Positions 56,401-64,000 of a DNA stretch of 64,000 nt are shown here, in pieces. The notes below the pieces were generated by a model, which was not told the DNA's origin, did no database searches, and was given only the letters and a program-made list of their open reading frames with translations. The stretch covers positions 1,841,494 to 1,905,493 of the forward strand of contig NW_008705564.1 of NCBI RefSeq assembly GCF_000186865.1. Direction: 5' to 3'. Positions within the stretch are counted from its first letter, which is position 1. Each line of letters starts with the position of its first letter. The DNA comes from Aureococcus anophagefferens. Its lineage: Eukaryota; Sar; Pelagophyceae; Pelagomonadales; Pelagomonadaceae. The position numbers were made by a program, and so were the translations under genes.

Positions 56401-58178
56401 CACCCGAATTCGCGGTGGTAGTTGACCCAGCGGCGGTGGAGCAGCGCGGGGATGCGGTAGTCCGCGCGCCGGTCCCGCGGGAACAGGACGCGCAAGAGCC
56501 GCTGGACGACGCCCACGTCCCGGGGCGCCTCGCTCCAGGACGCGAGATCCTCGCGCTCCGCGTCGCTCAGGACGATGTGGCCGTCGCGGAGCCGGAGCCA
56601 GTAGGTCTCCACGCTGAAGACGGGCAGGTAGCGCCAGACCATCTTCCAGTCCGCGTCGCCGAGGTACTGCTCCCGCGTGAGCGACGCGATCTCGTTGGCG
56701 AGCTTCTTGTCGACGTCGACGGTGACGTGCGCGAAGATCTCGTCCTCCGCGTCCGTCTTCTTCGAGAGGCCCGTCCAGTTGAGCACGTGGACCATGGTCG
56801 TGCCGTTGACGCAGAGCGTCAGGATGGCGATGCCCGACACGTGGAAGAGCATGCGCATCTGGAGCTGGTCCGGGAGGCCCTTGGTCTCGTTGACGATCAA
56901 CGCGAGCGCGAGGCCGATGGCGCCCCGCAGCCCGCCGTAGGCGACGACGAGGCCCTGGTTCAGCGACATGCCGTAGATGCCCGACCGGAGCACGGGCGTC
57001 GACAGCACGAGCACGAGGCCCCGGATCGCGTGGAGCGCGACGTAGAGCACCAGGAGGTAGTAGACGTCGCGGTTGCGGAACGTCGTGCAGTCCGTCTCGA
57101 CGTCGGCGCTGTAGCCGCCGCTGAGGGCGCGGCGGGCGTCCGCGCCGTACAGGAAGCGGTGGTGGTCGGCCGCGTGGTCGTCGTCGTCGCCGCACTTGAA
57201 GCACTCGCCGACGACGGAGCCGCTCCGCTTGATGCCGAAGACCTTGACGGACATGATGAGCCCGCTCAAAAAGAAGACGGCCGTGTTCGCCACGTGGGCG
57301 AGCACGCCCCAGAACGAGTGCAGGTTCTCCTCGACGTCCGCGGAGATGCGGCCGCGGCCGTAGCGCGAGAGGTACATGCCCGCGAAGACGACGGAGAGGA
57401 CGCCCGACGTGCCCACGATGCCCTCGGCGACGGCGAAGGCCGCGTAGCACGTGATGAGCGTGATCGTGATCTCGTTGAGCGGGTCGTTGAGCACGTAGCC
57501 CAACAACGTCGCCGCGCACCAGCCGATCGCCGTGCCGACGACGGGCCCGAGCGCGCCGAGGCGGAAGAGCATGCGCAGCACGCTCTGCCACGACGGCATC
57601 TCCGCGTCGCAGGGCTTGTGCTCCAGCGCATGCTTGAAGACGTCGAAGACGACGATGGCCGTGCCGTCGTTGAGCAGGCTCTCGCCCTCGATGAGCGTGC
57701 CCAGGCGCTCGGAGACGCCGAGCTCCTTGAGCAGCGCGACGACGGCGACGGGGTCCGTCGCGCTCATCATGGCGCCGAACATGAGCACCGTGGGCCAGTC
57801 CCAGCCGTAGTCCGTGAAGACGGCCTTGACGAAGCCGCCCGTGAGGATCGACGCGACGAGCACGCCGGGGCCCGCGAGCGTCAGGATCTGCCACTTCTGG
57901 CGGCTGAAGATGTGCGTGTCCGTCATGAAGGCGCTCTCGAAGACGAGGATGGGCACGAAGCAGTACAGGATGACCTGCGGGGTCATGTCGTACCACGACT
58001 TGAGGTTCAGCTCGAAGGCGTTCCGCCGGTTCTCGATGAGCAGCCCCGTCAGCGCGCCGAGGACCATGAGGATCACCGTGTAGGGCAGCCGCAGCGCGCG
58101 CCCCAGGTACTGCCGCGACAGGACGCCCAGGACCAGGATCACCACGAAGGTGAACATGCCGAAGCGCTCCATGGCCAT
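53421..58178 (-). CDS. SOS1-type plasma-membrane Na+/H+ antiporter with cyclic-nucleotide-binding-like domain
   Basis: 1585 residues from the ATG at 58178 (MAMERFGMFTFVVILVL). An upstream ATG at 58238 would add 20 residues. It belongs to the CPA1/NHE family. The membrane half (~1-440) has VPILVFESAFM, LTLAGPGVLVASILTGGFVK, SATDPVAVVALLKELGVSER (TDPVAV 141-146) and EGESLLNDGTAIVV (N170-D171, the ion-binding pair). These closely follow plant SOS1, including WDWPTVLMFGAMMSA. The cytosolic half is long. It includes a Ser-rich linker, helices, and a CNB-like fold at ~1025-1155 (PFLRPLTEAQLDDLIHDDDA ... WFVIARGSVRLVHD), as in SOS1. It exports Na+ in exchange for H+, fitting a marine alga. Disordered Ser-rich segments suggest phospho-control. 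Confidence 0.9.
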   Translation of the reverse strand: MAMERFGMFTFVVILVLGVLSRQYLGRALRLPYTVILMVLGALTGLLIENRRNAFELNLKSWYDMTPQVILYCFVPILVFESAFMTDTHIFSRQKWQILTLAGPGVLVASILTGGFVKAVFTDYGWDWPTVLMFGAMMSATDPVAVVALLKELGVSERLGTLIEGESLLNDGTAIVVFDVFKHALEHKPCDAEMPSWQSVLRMLFRLGALGPVVGTAIGWCAATLLGYVLNDPLNEITITLITCYAAFAVAEGIVGTSGVLSVVFAGMYLSRYGRGRISADVEENLHSFWGVLAHVANTAVFFLSGLIMSVKVFGIKRSGSVVGECFKCGDDDDHAADHHRFLYGADARRALSGGYSADVETDCTTFRNRDVYYLLVLYVALHAIRGLVLVLSTPVLRSGIYGMSLNQGLVVAYGGLRGAIGLALALIVNETKGLPDQLQMRMLFHVSGIAILTLCVNGTTMVHVLNWTGLSKKTDAEDEIFAHVTVDVDKKLANEIASLTREQYLGDADWKMVWRYLPVFSVETYWLRLRDGHIVLSDAEREDLASWSEAPRDVGVVQRLLRVLFPRDRRADYRIPALLHRRWVNYHREFGCVAPRFLNLDGGKAPLKERRSMRNDEILAKVTGSAVLKNHAVSAHHGTGGASPLNPLPTSSTSSSAFAAPLLSGDFFGERSKQEKRPSTRDRLSEEMRQQLAASSDEGRTQSARRVSFAEAGVEMTARAPTSFGDDDGRSSRGGSEASSSTPGFARRVFDGVAARFASAPKSPPSTSPDSGTFVHSDPKGPAYAPLRVSSLSRSSSSSTVEGGREMLAESRARCLWAIKANYHVAFTHGRLTPHGLRVLVENVDMQTDDESRPLDEWERLEAHDLWPKARLSRIQYLNTYIPSERVRESVQGVIFRRMAFVFEVAYNFIHAHEDVEHALAAEEIVDAGPVQEALVEEVAKMQAMAKATIAEYIDVFPESANAIKTQVAASFVLVRQHELMKESREHGHITAKELGECERHINAARIKLSQHPYTEQMPPIKTLVRDVPFLRPLTEAQLDDLIHDDDACRSEILLAHQTLALEGERSLERRLEHHGRHGWFVIARGSVRLVHDREQHETSRSTATSEEVILSAGAVCCLEEQLLELPFTATYRTLSMVHLVFFDRKEMLALAERHDGVRRGLWWMVVLSALHDYADFQDLPKAALKALEKDATFVEVPELDGEPARYPSFRGRTSTTEGLSFSDRPRRANSRQSVFQSGWNKIKAARRASTFRSPERRPSGSQSPASPMSTMDEDDDEAPESPTSATTPGRNLRFKKSVSKVMKLGAVGLRKRGSESAPPPEPEPPHGTGYWARARTAMKAAEGFKSAAKLNQRGSSVVTVDAAHSLLLIRGTAVVYAERPPEERTRKSLARDALSMDVEDTPSSSSTALGRREVHAVCIVGIAAKESRAVRLSPGAKAFVLSDALLRAHVAGSGAASPVRSSVSVPVSAAALHQLHQRGKGLGPNTYAWLAKTLPSKGARPLTPASTAPTQSFQMTESTNSTGGFPIESTGGSLDIGDSADAQPVDHMAVLVDDDGEDSGAEDDAAPAAEEAAPELAVAATAP

Positions 58179-58228
58179 GGTTACTGGGGCAGCCCCTCGC
58201 CTGTTTATTTGGAGCAAGGCTGAATTGG

Positions 58229-58342
58229 TTCCCTTCAATGACGACGCGACGTGCCGTTTTCAAGTTCGGCCGCGCCGCCGCGCACTTCGCCGCGCAGGAT
58301 CCTCGACGAGGCTCCACGTTTCCCTTCAATGACGACGCGACG
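58229..58342 (+). repeat. 23-bp direct repeat, 91-bp spacing, at the 5' end of the antiporter gene
   Basis: TTCCCTTCAATGACGACGCG (plus ACG) occurs at 58229-58251 and 58320-58342. The following bases (TGCCGTTTTC, CGCTGTTCGG) are loosely alignable, so this is a partial tandem duplication of ~91 bp. It lies between the antiporter start and the phosphatase stop, within the probable antiporter promoter. Confidence 0.85.
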
Positions 58343-58424
58343 CGCTGTTCGGCTGCCGCGCGGCGCGGGATAATCCAAGGGACCTGCGTGAGCCGCGCCC
58401 ATACTTGTAGTAAGAAAACCGTGG

Positions 58425-59261
58425 TTAGCCGGCGCGCGACGAGGCGCGCATGAGCCGCCCCCAGAGCGACGTCGACCGGCGGCGCGAGGGCGCCCGCCGG
58501 GGCGGCGGCTCCGCGGCGGGCGCCGCCGGCCGCGGCGGCGCCTCCTGCGCGACGGCGCCGCCCGGCGCGCCCGGCGGCGGCCCGAGCAGGTCCTCGCGCC
58601 GCGCGAGGTCGACGAGGTCCCGCTGGAAGGTCTTGTTCGACACGCACTCGTTGCCGCGGCGCGCGCGGCAGTGCCTGACCGCGTCGAGCACCGAGCGCCG
58701 CTCCTCGAGCATGAGGTCCGCGGCGACGAGGACGCCGGACCGGTTCAGGCCCTGGACGCAGTGCACGAGGACCGCGCCGCCGCCTCGCCTCGCCTTCGCC
58801 AGGAAGGCCCGCGCGGCGTCGAGGTGGTTGGCGAGCATCGGGTACCCGGGCTCGTCGCGCGCCTCGAGCACGAGCGTCTCGATGCCCGCGGCCGCGTAGG
58901 CCGCGGCGGGCGCCGCGGCCGCCGCGCCCGCGGCGTTGAGCACGTGCGTGATATGGAGCGACTGCAGACGCGCGACGTCGCGCGCGCAGACGGCGTCGCC
59001 CAGGTAGACCTCGCCGGGCACGACGTCGACGGGCAGCGCGAACATGCGCTTCACCTCGGCGCGCCGCGCGTCGGCGTCGGGCACGTCCTTCTCCCAGTCG
59101 AGCACCGACGTCTTGCGCAGCGCCCAGACGTAGGGGTAGTCCGCGTCGCTCGGCTCGTCGTCGTCCCCGGCGTTCGCCGACGACGCGCGCTTCGGGCGCG
59201 TGCGAAGCGATCGGAAGGAGAAGCTCCCCTTGGAGGAGCGCTGCGACGCGAAGGAGGTCAT
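58425..59261 (-). CDS. Dual-specificity protein phosphatase
   Basis: 278 residues from the ATG at 59261 (MTSFASQRSSKGSFSFR). The DSP fold is visible from ~80: PGEVYLGDAVCARDVARLQS, HITHVLNAAG, and the active site VLVHCVQGLNRSGV (C168, R174, the HCxxGxxRS signature), preceded by LDAARAFLAKARRGGGA and followed by MLEERRSVLDAVRHCRARRG. An N-terminal ~60-residue Ser/Arg-rich region and a Pro/Arg-rich C-terminal tail are disordered. It removes phosphate from Tyr and Ser/Thr residues of protein substrates, often MAP kinases. The substrate is not indicated. The general-acid Asp (ARDEPGY) is in the expected place. Confidence 0.9.
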   Translation of the reverse strand: MTSFASQRSSKGSFSFRSLRTRPKRASSANAGDDDEPSDADYPYVWALRKTSVLDWEKDVPDADARRAEVKRMFALPVDVVPGEVYLGDAVCARDVARLQSLHITHVLNAAGAAAAAPAAAYAAAGIETLVLEARDEPGYPMLANHLDAARAFLAKARRGGGAVLVHCVQGLNRSGVLVAADLMLEERRSVLDAVRHCRARRGNECVSNKTFQRDLVDLARREDLLGPPPGAPGGAVAQEAPPRPAAPAAEPPPRRAPSRRRSTSLWGRLMRASSRAG

Positions 59262-59749
59262 CGGTGGTGTGGTGCTGCTGCTGGGCCGGCCGCCACGACG
59301 AGCTCGACGCCAAAGCGCCGCTTCGGCCGGTGGCAGCGGCGCTGGCCGGCCGCCGCTGCCCGTGCGACGCGGCAAGCGCCGTCCCGGTGCGAGACACAAG
59401 CGCTCGAGCTCCGCTTGCAAAGGTGAAGCGCATCATCGCTGAGATCCCGAAAATCGCGCCTCCCGCGACGTCTGCAGGACGCCTCGGGACGCTATAACCG
59501 CGCTTTGTGGACGGCGAGGCGAGAGGCGAGGCTTTGGGCCGGCATGGGGGGCGACTCATCGGGAGTAATTTGCCCCCCGACGGCGGCTCCGGCGCAAAAA
59601 TCGATGTTGCAGTTGCGGTGAACGCAGAACCGCGTGGCCGGCTCTCACACGAGCACTGAGAGCATCGCCTCCGGCGCTGCTTCTGGCGTACATTGTTCCG
59701 CCCCGGACGCGATCAGCGCGCCCCCACCCACTCTCGAACCCCTCCCCCG
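59262..59749. other. ~490-bp region between divergent phosphatase and Mpv17-like genes
   Basis: Holds the two promoters. Several open frames cross it, including an antisense extension of the antiporter region, but none has a protein-like sequence. No repeat or RNA gene noticed. Confidence 0.5.
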
Positions 59750-60547
59750 ATGCTCGCGTGCCGCCTGGCAAGCAGATTAGCCGCCAATGCTCCGAGTCGC
59801 TTCGGGGCGCAACGTCAGTCCGTCGTTTCGGCGCAACAGGATACCACCTTGACTCCGACGTCCGCGCTCGTCGCGGCCTTCGCCGAGCCGGCGAACAGCG
59901 TCCTCGCGGCGTGCAAGAAGCACCCCCTGCTGGCGGCGGTCTTCTGCGCGACGCTCAAGGACAGCTCCTGCGACGTCGCGACGCAGCGGACGATGAATCC
60001 CGAAGGCGCGCCCTGGGATTGGCGACGGACCGCGATCTTCGCGACGTTCGGGGCGACCTTCGTCGGCGCGTGGCAGTACTGGCTCTTCTCCGTCGTCGTG
60101 CCGCGGGTCATCCCCATGAGCGCGGGCTTCGCGGCCGCGCCGCTGCGCCAGAAATTGACGGATACCGTCGGCTTGAGGAGCATCGCGCTCTTCGTCGCGG
60201 TCGAGAACCTCTTCAACCAGCCCTTCGGCCACTTCCCGACGCTCTACGCCATCAAGTACCGCCTGACGCACGGCGGCGCGAGCCTCGGCGACTCCGTGGG
60301 CGCGGGCGTCGCGGACGCGCGGAGAAACTTCGTCGAGGACAACATCAACTCGTGCGCCGTCTGGGTCCCCGCGACGATCATCAACGGCCTCTTCGTGCCC
60401 GTCTGGGCGCGCGTGCCCTTCATGAACTTGTGCGGCTGCGGCTGGACGTCCTTCATGTCCTACACGAAGGGCGCGCCCGACGCGGACGCGGACCCCATCG
60501 CCGCGCCGCCTTTGCCCTTCGCGCAAAGACAACCCGCCTTCAGCTGA
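59750..60547 (+). CDS. Mpv17/PMP22-family membrane protein
   Basis: 265 residues from the ATG at 59750 (MLACRLASRLAANAPSRFGA), a basic, hydroxylated N-terminus consistent with a mitochondrial targeting sequence. The family body follows: ACKKHPLLAAVFCATLKDSS CDVATQR in two parts, DWRRTAIFATFGATFVGAWQ, YWLFSVVVPRVIP, then CAVWVPATIINGLFVPVWAR and WTSFMSYTKGA, matching the WxxxxxxNFxxVPxxxR...WxxxLSY ending of Mpv17 proteins with N-F altered. Four membrane segments are expected. The family acts in inner mitochondrial or peroxisomal membranes, possibly as channels. The exact role is unknown. Confidence 0.82.
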   Translation: MLACRLASRLAANAPSRFGAQRQSVVSAQQDTTLTPTSALVAAFAEPANSVLAACKKHPLLAAVFCATLKDSSCDVATQRTMNPEGAPWDWRRTAIFATFGATFVGAWQYWLFSVVVPRVIPMSAGFAAAPLRQKLTDTVGLRSIALFVAVENLFNQPFGHFPTLYAIKYRLTHGGASLGDSVGAGVADARRNFVEDNINSCAVWVPATIINGLFVPVWARVPFMNLCGCGWTSFMSYTKGAPDADADPIAAPPLPFAQRQPAFS

Positions 60548-60848
60548 AGCGCCGGCCTCGCCCGAGGCCCGGACGCTCCGAACGCTCTCGTACTCCCCCG
60601 GCAGCCGCGCGCGAAAGAGATTCGCGCGGCCCCCGGGCAGCAAGTAACTGTGTGTTCGTCGGACCCCATCGTTGTGTATTCTGGGCCTGAAGTTCCAACG
60701 ATCCGCGTCATCGGCTCAACTTGTTTCGGGATCGGAGTCAGGTCGGGGCAGCCCCTGGAAGCGAAGCACCAGGCTGGTCGGTGCGCGCGCAGCGACGCAG
60801 CGGCAGCAGTTGTTCCCAACACCAGCAGCAGCAGCCGTCCCCAACACC
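60548..60848. other. 301-bp intergenic region
   Basis: Promoter and leader of the secreted TPR-like protein. Contains CCCAACACCAGCAGCAGCAG-type short repeats just before the start. No gene seen. Confidence 0.5.
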
Positions 60849-62138
60849 ATGCGCTCCTTGCTCGCCGCCTGCGTCGTGCTGGGCGTCCGCGCCTACGACC
60901 AGCGCCACCTCGCCGGCTCCGGCAGCCGCCCGCGGCCGCGGCCCACGCCGCGGCCGACGCCGCGGCCCGTGCCCAGCCCGACGCCGCGGCCCACCTACGC
61001 CGCGACGCCCGTGCCGAGCGCGCTGCCGTCGCCCGGGCCGACGACGGAGACCGCGGGCCCGACGCCGACGCCGACGCCCGCGCCCGTATCCGCGTGCGAC
61101 GTCGTCGCGAACGCGAACGCCGAGGACCTCTACAAGGACACGTACACGTCCATGGAGGACGCCTACGACTCGGACACCTACGGCCACGCGACCTACGCGT
61201 GCGCGGAGCACCTCGTCGAGGACCTGGCGCAGTACGACAAGGCCGAGCCCTACCTCTGGTGCGTCGTGGGCCACTGCGACGACTGCTCCGGCTCCGGCGA
61301 CGACGGCAGCTGCATGACGAGCTACCTCGGCCTCGACACCGCCGACGAGTGCAAGAGCGCGACGCTCAACTACCTCGGCTTCGTCAACCGGAAGAAGACG
61401 ACGCCCGACTACGGCGAGGCCGAGGCGTACTACACCGAGGCGCTCGACCTCTGGCCCGAGAACTGCGGCGCGCTCAACTACCTAACGGAGCTCTACGTCA
61501 CGACGGGCGACGACGACGCCGCGGCGGAGACCTTCGCCGAGCTCTGCGACACCTGCGGGCCGAACCACGACCACACGCTCGCGCTCGTCGACGACCTCGG
61601 CCCCTGCGTGACGCCCGCGCCGTCCGCGGCGCCGTCGACGTCCGTCGCGCCGACGTCGTCCCCGACCATGACGGCGGCGCCGACCTACGGCGCCGCGACG
61701 GGCGCCGACGACTACGTCGTCTCCGGCGACGTCGTCGTCTCGGGCATCTCGCTCGACGACGCGGTCGTCAACTCCGCGGTCTTCGCGTCGGCCATCGCCG
61801 CGGGGGCCGCCGTGCGCGCGGACTACGTCTCCGTCTTCTTCAGCGAGTCGGCGCGGCGGCGCCTCGCGGCGAGCGTCGTCGTGTCCTACGCCGTCGAACT
61901 CGGCTCCGAGGCCGCGGCCGACGGCGCCGTCGCGGAGCTGTCGTCGCTGTCGACGGCGGACTTCGACGCGCTCCTCGCGGCCGCGGCGTCGGACGCGGGC
62001 GCGCCGTCCATGTTCGCGACGGTGTCGACGACGTCCCTCGCGACGCCCGAGGCGAGCCTCGTCTCCACGAGCGGTGCGGAGGGCGTCGCGGGCGTCGCCG
62101 CGGGCGCGCTCCTCCTCGCCGCGGCCGTCGCGTTGTAA
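60849..62138 (+). CDS. Secreted, probably GPI-anchored Thr/Pro-rich protein with TPR-like segment
   Basis: 429 residues from the ATG at 60849. The signal peptide is MRSLLAACVVLGVRA. A Pro/Thr/Arg repeat (PRPTPRPTPRPVPSPTPRPT) is followed by an ordered Cys-containing region (residues ~85-250): CDVVANANAEDLYKD, YLWCVVGHCDDCSGSGDDGS, and two TPR-like helices DYGEAEAYYTEALDLWPENC and ALNYLTELYVTTGDDDAAAE. A second Ser/Pro/Thr linker leads to a beta-rich region (DYVVSGDVVVSGISLDDAVV ... RRRLAASVVVSYAVEL) and a hydrophobic C-terminus (VAAGALLLAAAVAL) preceded by small residues, as in GPI-anchor signals. Likely a cell-surface glycoprotein. Similar stramenopile secreted proteins carry the RRRLxxxxVVSY type repeat. 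Function unknown. Confidence 0.8.
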   Translation: MRSLLAACVVLGVRAYDQRHLAGSGSRPRPRPTPRPTPRPVPSPTPRPTYAATPVPSALPSPGPTTETAGPTPTPTPAPVSACDVVANANAEDLYKDTYTSMEDAYDSDTYGHATYACAEHLVEDLAQYDKAEPYLWCVVGHCDDCSGSGDDGSCMTSYLGLDTADECKSATLNYLGFVNRKKTTPDYGEAEAYYTEALDLWPENCGALNYLTELYVTTGDDDAAAETFAELCDTCGPNHDHTLALVDDLGPCVTPAPSAAPSTSVAPTSSPTMTAAPTYGAATGADDYVVSGDVVVSGISLDDAVVNSAVFASAIAAGAAVRADYVSVFFSESARRRLAASVVVSYAVELGSEAAADGAVAELSSLSTADFDALLAAAASDAGAPSMFATVSTTSLATPEASLVSTSGAEGVAGVAAGALLLAAAVAL

Positions 62139-62143
62139 CTCTC

Positions 62144-63604
62144 TTACATCGTCGCCCGTCGGATGCGCGCGGGGAGGCGGACCTCGTCGTGCTTCTTGGG
62201 CACGTACTCCTCGCGCTCCGGCTCCGGCTCGGCCTCCGGCTCCGGGTTCTTGTAGGCGTCGACGAGCGCGTAGGCGAAGTCGTCGGGCGCGTCGACGTCG
62301 TCGATGTCCGGCACCCCGAAGATGTTCGCCACGCACTTGGCCAGCGGGCTCGGCTGGCCCCGGAGCGTCGCCAGGTTCTTGGACCGCTCCCGGAGGCCCG
62401 TCAGCGCCGCCTCGATGAGCCGGTTCTCCGCGAGCGCCGCGTTCAGGACCCCCTCGTGCCGCGCGATGTCCTCCTCGAGGTCGTCGTCGTCGTCCTCCTC
62501 GCCCTCCTTGCGCGGCGGCGGCCGCGGCGCGCGGCGCCAGGCGCCGAACTTCTTCGACGCGCGCGCGGCCACGCGCGCGTCGAAGCCCGCCGCCGGGTCC
62601 GGCGGGTCGGCCTCGGCCGCGTCGACCCTCGCGTCGCGCTGGTCCACGGCCGCGGCCTGGCGCGCCAGCACGTCGAGGAGCGCGTCGACGGGCGACCGCG
62701 ACGGGTCGAGCTTCCGGCGGTCCGGGTTGAGGCGTTTGCAGACCGCGAGGACGCGCTCCTCCTTCGTCGTCGCCGGGGGCAGCCGATCCATGTGCGCGAC
62801 GGTCTCCCGCAGCGCCTTCGCCTCGGCCTCGAGGTGTTCGAGCTCGCGCGCGGCGCGGCGCCGCAGGCCCTCGCACTGGGCGTCGACGCGCTGGCAGCCC
62901 ATGGCGAGCCGGAAGAGCGCGCCGGCCGCGGCCGCGCGCGAGTCGTCGAGTCGCTCGTCGATGGCGCGCATCGCGTCGCGCGCGGCGTCGGAGCGCCGCG
63001 TCTTCGCGACGCGGTCCGCCGCCGCGGCGCCCGCGGCGTCGCAGCGCCGCGCGAGGGCCGCCGTCCGCGCGACGTCCGCGTCCGCGGCCGCCGCGTCCTT
63101 CAACGCGCGGTCGACGTCGAGCTTGACGCGCCGGCTCGCGGCGACGCGGCTCGCGTGCTTGAACTCGCGGCTCAGGTCCTTGCGCTTGCAGGTCGCCGCC
63201 CAGGCGCGGCGCCGGTCGCCGGTCTCCGCGGCCTTGTCCGCGGCCGCCGCGAGTAGGCGCGCGCACGCGGCGCGGCCGCTCTCGTCCGCCGGCTTCCGCC
63301 GGCTCGCGCGGTCGACCCCGGCGCCGCCCCGCGCCGGCGGCGGCGCCGCGCGCGGCGTCGACGTCGGCTTCGGCGGCGTACCGTCGCCCTCGCCGGCCTC
63401 GCGGAAGAGCGGCTTCGTGAAGTAGAGCCGCTGGGGCACGGTCTGGAGGGCGGCGTAGTCCTGGCGCTTCGTGAGCGTCACGGGCGTCTGCGTCTCGCTC
63501 TTGATGGCCAGCGGGTCCGTGACGACGAGCACGCGCCGCGTCGGCGTCACGACCGTCCCGCCGCTGCCCAGGGACGACTTGGACGGCGACGCCTTGGCCA
63601 CCAT
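62144..63604 (-). CDS. Ala/Arg-rich coiled-coil protein of unknown function
   Basis: 486 residues from the ATG at 63604 (MVAKASPSKSSLGSGGTVV). A short conserved-looking N-terminus (VLVVTDPLAIKSETQTPVTL, LQTVPQRLYFTKPLFREAGE) is followed by a Pro-rich linker and then long helical, Arg/Ala-rich coiled-coil sequence (~110-300). A mid segment reads ERVLAVCKRLNPDRRKLDPS. An acidic run (EGEEDDDDDLEEDIARHEG) leads to a final ordered segment (AKCVANIFGVPDIDDVDAPD, DFAYALVDAYKNPEPE). No domain recognised. The stop lies 5 bp from the stop of the secreted-protein gene, so the two transcripts must overlap at their 3' ends. Confidence 0.72.
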   Translation of the reverse strand: MVAKASPSKSSLGSGGTVVTPTRRVLVVTDPLAIKSETQTPVTLTKRQDYAALQTVPQRLYFTKPLFREAGEGDGTPPKPTSTPRAAPPPARGGAGVDRASRRKPADESGRAACARLLAAAADKAAETGDRRRAWAATCKRKDLSREFKHASRVAASRRVKLDVDRALKDAAAADADVARTAALARRCDAAGAAAADRVAKTRRSDAARDAMRAIDERLDDSRAAAAGALFRLAMGCQRVDAQCEGLRRRAARELEHLEAEAKALRETVAHMDRLPPATTKEERVLAVCKRLNPDRRKLDPSRSPVDALLDVLARQAAAVDQRDARVDAAEADPPDPAAGFDARVAARASKKFGAWRRAPRPPPRKEGEEDDDDDLEEDIARHEGVLNAALAENRLIEAALTGLRERSKNLATLRGQPSPLAKCVANIFGVPDIDDVDAPDDFAYALVDAYKNPEPEAEPEPEREEYVPKKHDEVRLPARIRRATM

Positions 63605-63744
63605 GCTGCCCCCCGGAGAGCCCGTCGGTTGCGGACGCGCGGCTCGACCGGCTTCAAGAACTTGAGCCCCGCTCGGCGCTCGGCTCGCGCTCGATCTCCG
63701 CGAGCCGCGGCGCGCGCGCAGCGCTCCGCGTGCAAAGCCCCGCC

Positions 63745-64000
63745 ATGGCGCCGAAGCGCAAGGCCTCGGAGGCGAGCGCCGGGGGCCCGCCGGCGAAGCG
63801 GCCGGCCAAGGGCAAGGCGCCGCCCGTCAAGTCCGCCGTGCCGCCCAAGGCGCCGCCCGTCAAGTCCGCCGTGCCGCCCAAGGCGCCGCCCGTCAAGTCC
63901 GCCGTGCCGCCCAAGCCGGCGCCGGCCAAGGGCAAGGGCGGCAAGGAGAAGCGCCGGTTCGACTGCCCGAAGCCCGCGTCGTCGGGCGAGGCGCTCGAGG
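63745..64000 (+). CDS. N-terminus of a Lys/Pro-rich protein with 11-residue repeats (runs off the window)
   Basis: The ATG at 63745 opens MAPKRKASEASAGGPPAKRP. Three identical 33-bp units follow (63817-63915), each encoding APPVKSAVPPK. Then come APAKGKGGKEKRRFDCPKP and ASSGEALE at the window edge. The composition and KRK/KKRR-type clusters suggest a nuclear, chromatin- or RNA-associated tail. The domain that would name the protein lies beyond 64000. It diverges from the coiled-coil gene by 140 bp. Confidence 0.7.
   Translation, partial: MAPKRKASEASAGGPPAKRPAKGKAPPVKSAVPPKAPPVKSAVPPKAPPVKSAVPPKPAPAKGKGGKEKRRFDCPKPASSGEALE

Noticed and set aside
58179..58238. Upstream start adding 20 residues to the antiporter
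   Set aside because: The extra residues (MKGTNSALLQINRRG) overlap the promoter-side duplication and are not typical of the family; kept only as an alternative.
53401..59559. A 2052-residue open frame on the minus strand spanning the antiporter and phosphatase genes
   Set aside because: It is a shadow of the real frames. Its product is Arg/Pro/Ala-rich with no domain, while the overlapping frames encode clear SOS1 and DSP proteins.

Overview
The window looks like a piece of nuclear genome from a very G+C-rich, gene-dense photosynthetic stramenopile, most like a pelagophyte such as Aureococcus. This placement is an inference from four things: extreme G/C-ending codon use that leaves long false open frames on every strand; typically eukaryotic genes (RTEL1, UBE4/UFD2, TIM23, uL11/RPL12, myosin, HMG-box, DHHC enzyme); plastid precursors with an AFAP-type cleavage motif as in red-lineage secondary plastids; and short transposon-made introns (introners) flanked by 8-bp target duplications, which are known from Aureococcus.

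Layout. 1-9.2 kb: end of an Ala/Pro-rich gene, an ankyrin protein, a methyltransferase-like protein, a U-box/kinase/SAM/ubiquitin-like fusion, a Cys-rich protein, a sterol C24-methyltransferase, an 11-bp minisatellite, and an mRNA-export-adaptor-like protein. 9.6-20.8 kb: a coiled-coil protein, UBE4 with an introner, a SHOCT-type membrane protein, RTEL1, RPL12. 21-30 kb: an AP2+PHD regulator and an unrecognised gene with a second introner, set among decayed, frame-broken coding stretches. 30.6-34.6 kb: TIM23, a one-helix light-harvesting-like protein, and a protein with a class II adenylyl-cyclase-like domain. 34.9-39.3 kb: a transposase-like gene, frame-broken and carrying a third introner. 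39.6-46.9 kb: a MYND protein with an internal duplication, a second Cys-rich protein, and a myosin whose loop 1 holds a fourth introner. 47-53 kb: an SGNH esterase, an HMG-box protein, an HPt phosphotransfer protein, a DHHC palmitoyltransferase, a Tic40/STI1-like plastid protein, and a gene cut by a 50-N assembly gap. 53.4-64 kb: a SOS1-type Na+/H+ antiporter, a dual-specificity phosphatase, an Mpv17-family protein, a secreted TPR-like protein, a coiled-coil protein, and the start of a Lys/Pro-rich protein.

Most genes are single-exon and alternate strands with 100-400 bp between them, so many share divergent promoters or convergent ends. They do not form one pathway. The thread running through the window is the introner set. 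Four elements of 176-203 bp each carry the 3' splice site (CAG) at one terminal inverted repeat, each lie in the host gene's sense orientation, and each are bounded by an 8-bp duplication beginning GT or GC. Splicing from the first duplicate to the element's CAG restores the reading frame exactly in all four host genes.
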